This document shows positions 5,914 through 7,139 of a DNA stretch of 7,139 nucleotides, one piece after another (positions within the stretch are counted from its first letter, which is position 1; each line of letters begins with the position of its first letter). The position numbers and the translations under genes were made by a program. The notes beneath the pieces were generated by a model. The model did not search any database. It saw nothing but the letters and a program-made list of their open reading frames with translations, and was not told where the DNA came from. Source of the DNA: an uncultured Alphaproteobacteria bacterium (lineage in GTDB: Bacteria > Pseudomonadota > Alphaproteobacteria > Rhizobiales > Hyphomicrobiaceae). The DNA lies in NCBI GenBank assembly GCA_937950105.1, contig CALFEM010000117.1, forward strand, positions 1-7,139, written 5' to 3'.

Positions 5914-6618
5914 TCACACCTCGATGATCGAGCGCATGAGGCGAACAAAGTCACGCTGGCCCGAGCAGTTGCATTTGGCGAGCGCGTTGCGCAGGTGCCA
6001 GCGGGCCGTCGATATGCGTATGTCGGATGCGTCTGCGAACGATTGCACGGTCTGGCCTTCGAGCAGGGAGAGCGCGAGACGTGCCTCTGTCGGTGTGAGT
6101 TCGAAGGTTTCGATCAGCAGGCGCGCGTCGCACTGCGAATGGCGCCACTTGCCATCGTTGACGGTGATGAGTACCGACCCGGCGGTATGTTCGCACGCCA
6201 CCCCGGATGCATCTTCTCCGCCAGCGATCCTGGCAAACACGACGAGCACCTCGGTGCCGTCGGAGCCGCTGTAGAATTCAGCGTATCGCGCCGCAGAATT
6301 CGATGTCGCGGCCGCAATGTCGCTGACGCGGGCGTGCAGCATCGCCGTGGCGCCCGGCTCGCCACACTGCAACTGGTTGTCCACTCCCGCGATCCAGTCG
6401 TTCGCTTCGGCGAGAAGTTGTCGTGCCGCAGCGTTCGCCGCGAGAATCCGCGCCGACTTGTCGACCACCATCGACGGCCAGGCGCGCAGCGCGATCAGGC
6501 CTTCGGCGAGGCTGCAGCACGCGGTAGGCCCCGGTTGCGCCTCTTCGTCGTCCTGCAATTTCGGACGCTGGAGTTCTGTGCTCCAGTGCGTTCGCGTGAA
6601 TGGCGGGATCTCACCCAT
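5914..6618 (-). CDS. LuxR-type transcriptional regulator with PAS-like N-terminal domain
   Basis: A 234-residue predicted cytoplasmic DNA-binding regulator. Residues 36-155 look like a PAS-type sensor: AWPSMVVDKSARILAANAAA is the typical opening (a strand, then the conserved Asn-Ala helix), and EVLVVFARI and GSVLITVND would be later strands. Residues 172-232 form a LuxR-family helix-turn-helix: FELTPTEARLALSLLEGQTV, then the recognition helix ISTARWHLRNALAKC, then a last helix FVRLMRSII. The family binds promoter DNA as dimers; the ligand is unknown. Cysteines at 34-35, 85, 142, 163, 216 and 218 are frequent for a bacterial regulator, but I see no metal-binding motif. I chose the ATG at 6618 because an earlier in-frame ATG at 6885 runs inside the neighbouring gene and the terminator. 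The ribosome site is weak (GACGAG). It lies 95 bases downstream of a second LuxR gene on the same strand. Confidence 0.8.
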   Translation of the reverse strand: MGEIPPFTRTHWSTELQRPKLQDDEEAQPGPTACCSLAEGLIALRAWPSMVVDKSARILAANAAARQLLAEANDWIAGVDNQLQCGEPGATAMLHARVSDIAAATSNSAARYAEFYSGSDGTEVLVVFARIAGGEDASGVACEHTAGSVLITVNDGKWRHSQCDARLLIETFELTPTEARLALSLLEGQTVQSFADASDIRISTARWHLRNALAKCNCSGQRDFVRLMRSIIEV

Positions 6619-6695
6619 GTGACGTCGCTCGTCTGTGATCGTTTCCGCTCGAAATGGCGAAACAATCTTCGGCGAAGGCGACGAGATAAGTAAAT

Positions 6696-6711
6696 TGGGG
6701 GATTTCCCCCA
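6696..6711 (-). terminator. Compact hairpin terminator between the two LuxR genes
   Basis: TGGGGG (6696-6701) and CCCCCA (6706-6711) form a 6-base stem with a 4-base loop. The hairpin starts two bases after the stop codon of the upstream LuxR gene and is followed on the minus strand by ATTTACTT. It is a probable intrinsic terminator or attenuator, with a modest T tract. If it works, the downstream regulator needs its own promoter within the remaining 77 bases, where I found no convincing -35/-10 pair. Confidence 0.5.
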
Positions 6712-6713
6712 GG

Positions 6714-7098
6714 CTACGGCTCGATGAGGCCGAAAATGAGGGCTTTGGCGACGGCGTGATCGCTGGTCGCGGCCTTCAGCTTGTGACGCGCTCCGGCGAT
6801 GTACTTCTCGACGCTCTTGCGGCCGATGTTGAGGCGTGCCGCGATCTGATCCTGACGCAAGCCGACCGACAGCCAGATCAGGCACTCCTTCTCGCGCGGC
6901 GACAGCCTGATGAGCTGGTCCAGATGCTGACCACGCATGCCCGCGTCGAGCATGCCGCAGATGGAGACCAGCGCACGACCCTCCTGCCGCCAGAACTTGT
7001 CGAACTCGCGGATCTGGATGTTGGGCATGGAAACACCGACGCCGCCGATCTGCCGGGGGCCGACCTGTTCGGGGTCAACCTGAACAACGCCGACATCA
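6714..7098 (-). CDS. LuxR-type transcriptional regulator, C-terminal part (5' end lost at contig end)
   Basis: The reliable part runs from about residue MPNIQIREFDKFW (ATG at 7028) to the stop, 104 residues. Residues 42-100 of that stretch are a clear LuxR helix-turn-helix: LSPREKECLIWLSVGL, then QIAARLNIGRKSVEKYIAGA with the recognition helix, then ATSDHAVAKALIFGLI. The preceding EFDKFWRQEGRALVSICGMLDAGMR resembles the end of the autoinducer-binding-type domain that precedes such HTH regions, so I expect a protein of about 230-250 residues whose start is missing. No ribosome site precedes the ATG at 7028, which supports a truncated gene. The frame stays open upstream, but residues before about GGVGVSM may not be genuine because the sequence runs into adapter at 7099. 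No synthase or ligand can be named. Confidence 0.75.
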
Positions 7099-7139
7099 AG
7101 ATCGGAAGAGCACACGTCTGAACTCCAGTCACTTAGGCA
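7099..7139 (+). other. Illumina TruSeq adapter and index, not genomic DNA
   Basis: Starting AGATCGGAAGAGC at 7099, the sequence matches the standard TruSeq read-1 3' adapter through 7132. It continues with TTAGGC (7133-7138), which is a TruSeq index, and one base of the following constant part. On the minus strand it translates to the familiar contamination peptides CSSDL and TGVQTCALPI. Any open frame starting in it is an artefact. Confidence 0.97.

Noticed and set aside
6619..6885. An N-terminal extension of the PAS-like LuxR regulator to an ATG at 6885
   Set aside because: It would run through the hairpin terminator and the C-terminal coding part of the neighbouring LuxR gene, and its translation is Arg/Ser-rich without similarity to regulators.
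6878..7132. An 84-codon minus-strand frame beginning MTGVQTCALPI
   Set aside because: Its start is translated sequencing adapter, and the rest is a shifted frame of the LuxR gene.
1..7139. A CRISPR array, tRNA, rRNA, insertion sequence or integrase
   Set aside because: I saw no evenly spaced direct repeats, no recognisable tRNA or rRNA sequence, no transposase-like protein, and no terminal inverted repeats with target duplications. This was by eye only.

Overview
The window is GC-rich DNA from an alphaproteobacterium, most likely of the Hyphomicrobiales (rhizobial) group. The evidence is an RpoH of the alphaproteobacterial type, a short-form ribonuclease D start, and two LuxR-type regulators whose sequence style is common in that order. 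The right end is a contig end: the last 41 bases are Illumina adapter with an index, not genomic DNA. Everything to the right of about position 7040 should therefore be read with care.

Layout, left to right. (1) 1-144, minus strand: the first 48 codons of ribonuclease D, cut by the window edge, with its own likely promoter at 192-220. (2) 204-250: two inverted repeats between rnd and the next gene, overlapping that promoter region. (3) 288-3644, minus strand: a 1118-residue membrane protein that I do not recognise. It has six predicted N-terminal membrane segments, a long coiled coil, a four-cysteine segment, a seventh membrane segment, two tandem copies of a ~105-residue unit, a proline-rich linker and a charged C-terminal domain. 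(4) 3645-4127: about 480 bases with no gene I can support. (5) 4128-4370, plus strand: an 80-residue protein with two membrane segments. (6) 4371-4825: a long regulatory region with a good sigma-70-type promoter, two palindromic candidate operators and several hairpins, the last of which abuts the rpoH ribosome binding site. (7) 4826-5737, plus strand: rpoH, the heat-shock sigma factor. (8) 5738-5913: a convergent intergenic region with a strong hairpin. (9) 5914-6618 and 6714-7098, minus strand: two consecutive LuxR-type regulators separated by a compact hairpin terminator. The second lacks its N-terminus because the contig ends.

How they relate. Nothing shows a single operon or pathway linking all genes. 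rpoH is a stand-alone unit with its own promoter and long leader. The two LuxR genes may be co-regulated sensors, one with a PAS-like input domain and one with the remnant of an autoinducer-binding-type domain. The large membrane protein is the main unknown: its predicted topology places the coiled coil and cysteines in the periplasm and the tandem repeat in the cytoplasm, an architecture suggesting an envelope-spanning sensor or scaffold. That last reading is inference only.
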